From JAADIV01 sp964439085 (GTDB lineage Bacteria; Desulfobacterota; Desulfobulbia; Desulfobulbales; VMSU01): a DNA stretch of 14,975 bases. The stretch is from NCBI GenBank assembly GCA_964439085.1, contig CAYTNB010000052.1, positions 1 to 14,975 of the forward strand. The letters run 5' to 3'. Positions 14,610-14,975 of this stretch are shown one piece after another; positions within the stretch are counted from its first letter, which is position 1, and each line of letters starts with the position of its first letter. Under the pieces are notes generated by a model that was given only the letters and a program-made list of their open reading frames with translations, had not been told where the DNA came from and made no database searches. The position numbers and the translations under genes were made by a program.

Positions 14610-14975
14610 AGATTAACGGACTGTATCTCACAGGCCTCACGTCCCTGCTTTTTTTTCTTGTCTGGCAGATGCCTGCTTCGCAGCTCTACCGCCTGTGCGG
14701 CAGCCACAACAAATTGCCGGAAATTGGCATGATTGGTCTGGAAGGAAGCTGGCATAATGGCCGCTGCCGCTGGCTGTGGATGGACGACGTCCAGATAAAC
14801 GGTCTACGCTGGCATCTTGAGCCGTTGTCCATATTAACAGAAGGTGCGGTCTCTTTTGTTTTTAACACCCCGGATACGGGCAGCCCGGTACAGGCGCAAG
14901 GCGTTTTGTCTATAAAACCGGATGGGCGTTATACGATAAGGGGGAGCTACGCCACCCGCAACCCGAGACTGCGGT
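14606..14975 (+). CDS. gspN: Type II secretion protein GspN (5' part, cut by window end)
   Basis: 123 codons are visible and the frame is still open at the window edge. An N-terminal membrane segment (about 6-22, with a T8 run at 14649-14656) is followed by a periplasmic, beta-rich sequence with LEGSWHNGRCRWLWM and INGLRWHLEPLSIL, matching the early part of GspN. GspN is an optional inner-membrane component of uncertain role. Its ATG overlaps the gspM stop. Confidence comes from position and these motifs. Confidence 0.85.
   Translation, partial: MKINGLYLTGLTSLLFFLVWQMPASQLYRLCGSHNKLPEIGMIGLEGSWHNGRCRWLWMDDVQINGLRWHLEPLSILTEGAVSFVFNTPDTGSPVQAQGVLSIKPDGRYTIRGSYATRNPRLR

Overview
The window holds two blocks. 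It comes from a Gram-negative bacterium, because it carries an almost complete type II secretion (Gsp) operon with an outer-membrane secretin. The gene order and the presence of GspL, M and N fit Proteobacteria in the broad sense (gamma, or former delta/Desulfobacterota). I cannot name a genus from sequence alone.

Block 1 (about 1-3270) is visibly A+T-rich. It encodes a two-component system: a 762-aa membrane histidine kinase (dCache sensor, HAMP, PAS, HisKA_3-type DHp, HATPase_c) and a NarL/LuxR-type response regulator. The spacers around these genes carry short, partly inverted copies of a motif of the form GGTAAGCG...ACTC, plus several hairpins.

Block 2 (about 3420 to the window end) is G+C-richer and reads as one rightward operon. 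It starts with a consensus -10 box followed by a 34-bp near-perfect palindrome whose core would form the 5' end of the transcript. Next come a 46-aa lipoprotein with a very strong Shine-Dalgarno, a 570-aa exported protein of unknown family, and then gspC, D, E, F, I, J, K, L, M and the start of gspN. Most junctions overlap by a few bases or are separated by only a few, and the last gene runs off the right edge.

Three points stand out. (1) gspE is frameshifted by a 5-base insertion that turns an interrupted inverted repeat into a perfect 16-bp one, the signature of a templated (quasipalindrome) mutation. (2) gspG and gspH, the major and one minor pseudopilin, are absent: gspF overlaps gspI directly. 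(3) The operon is led by an uncharacterised lipoprotein and a large exported protein that stops 3 bases before the gspC start, which makes them candidate secretion partners, accessory factors or substrates.

Together the gsp genes would build a secretin (D) connected by C to an inner-membrane platform (F, L, M), an assembly ATPase (E), pseudopilin tip proteins (I, J, K) and N. Whether the system works depends on a gspG elsewhere and on whether the gspE lesion is real.
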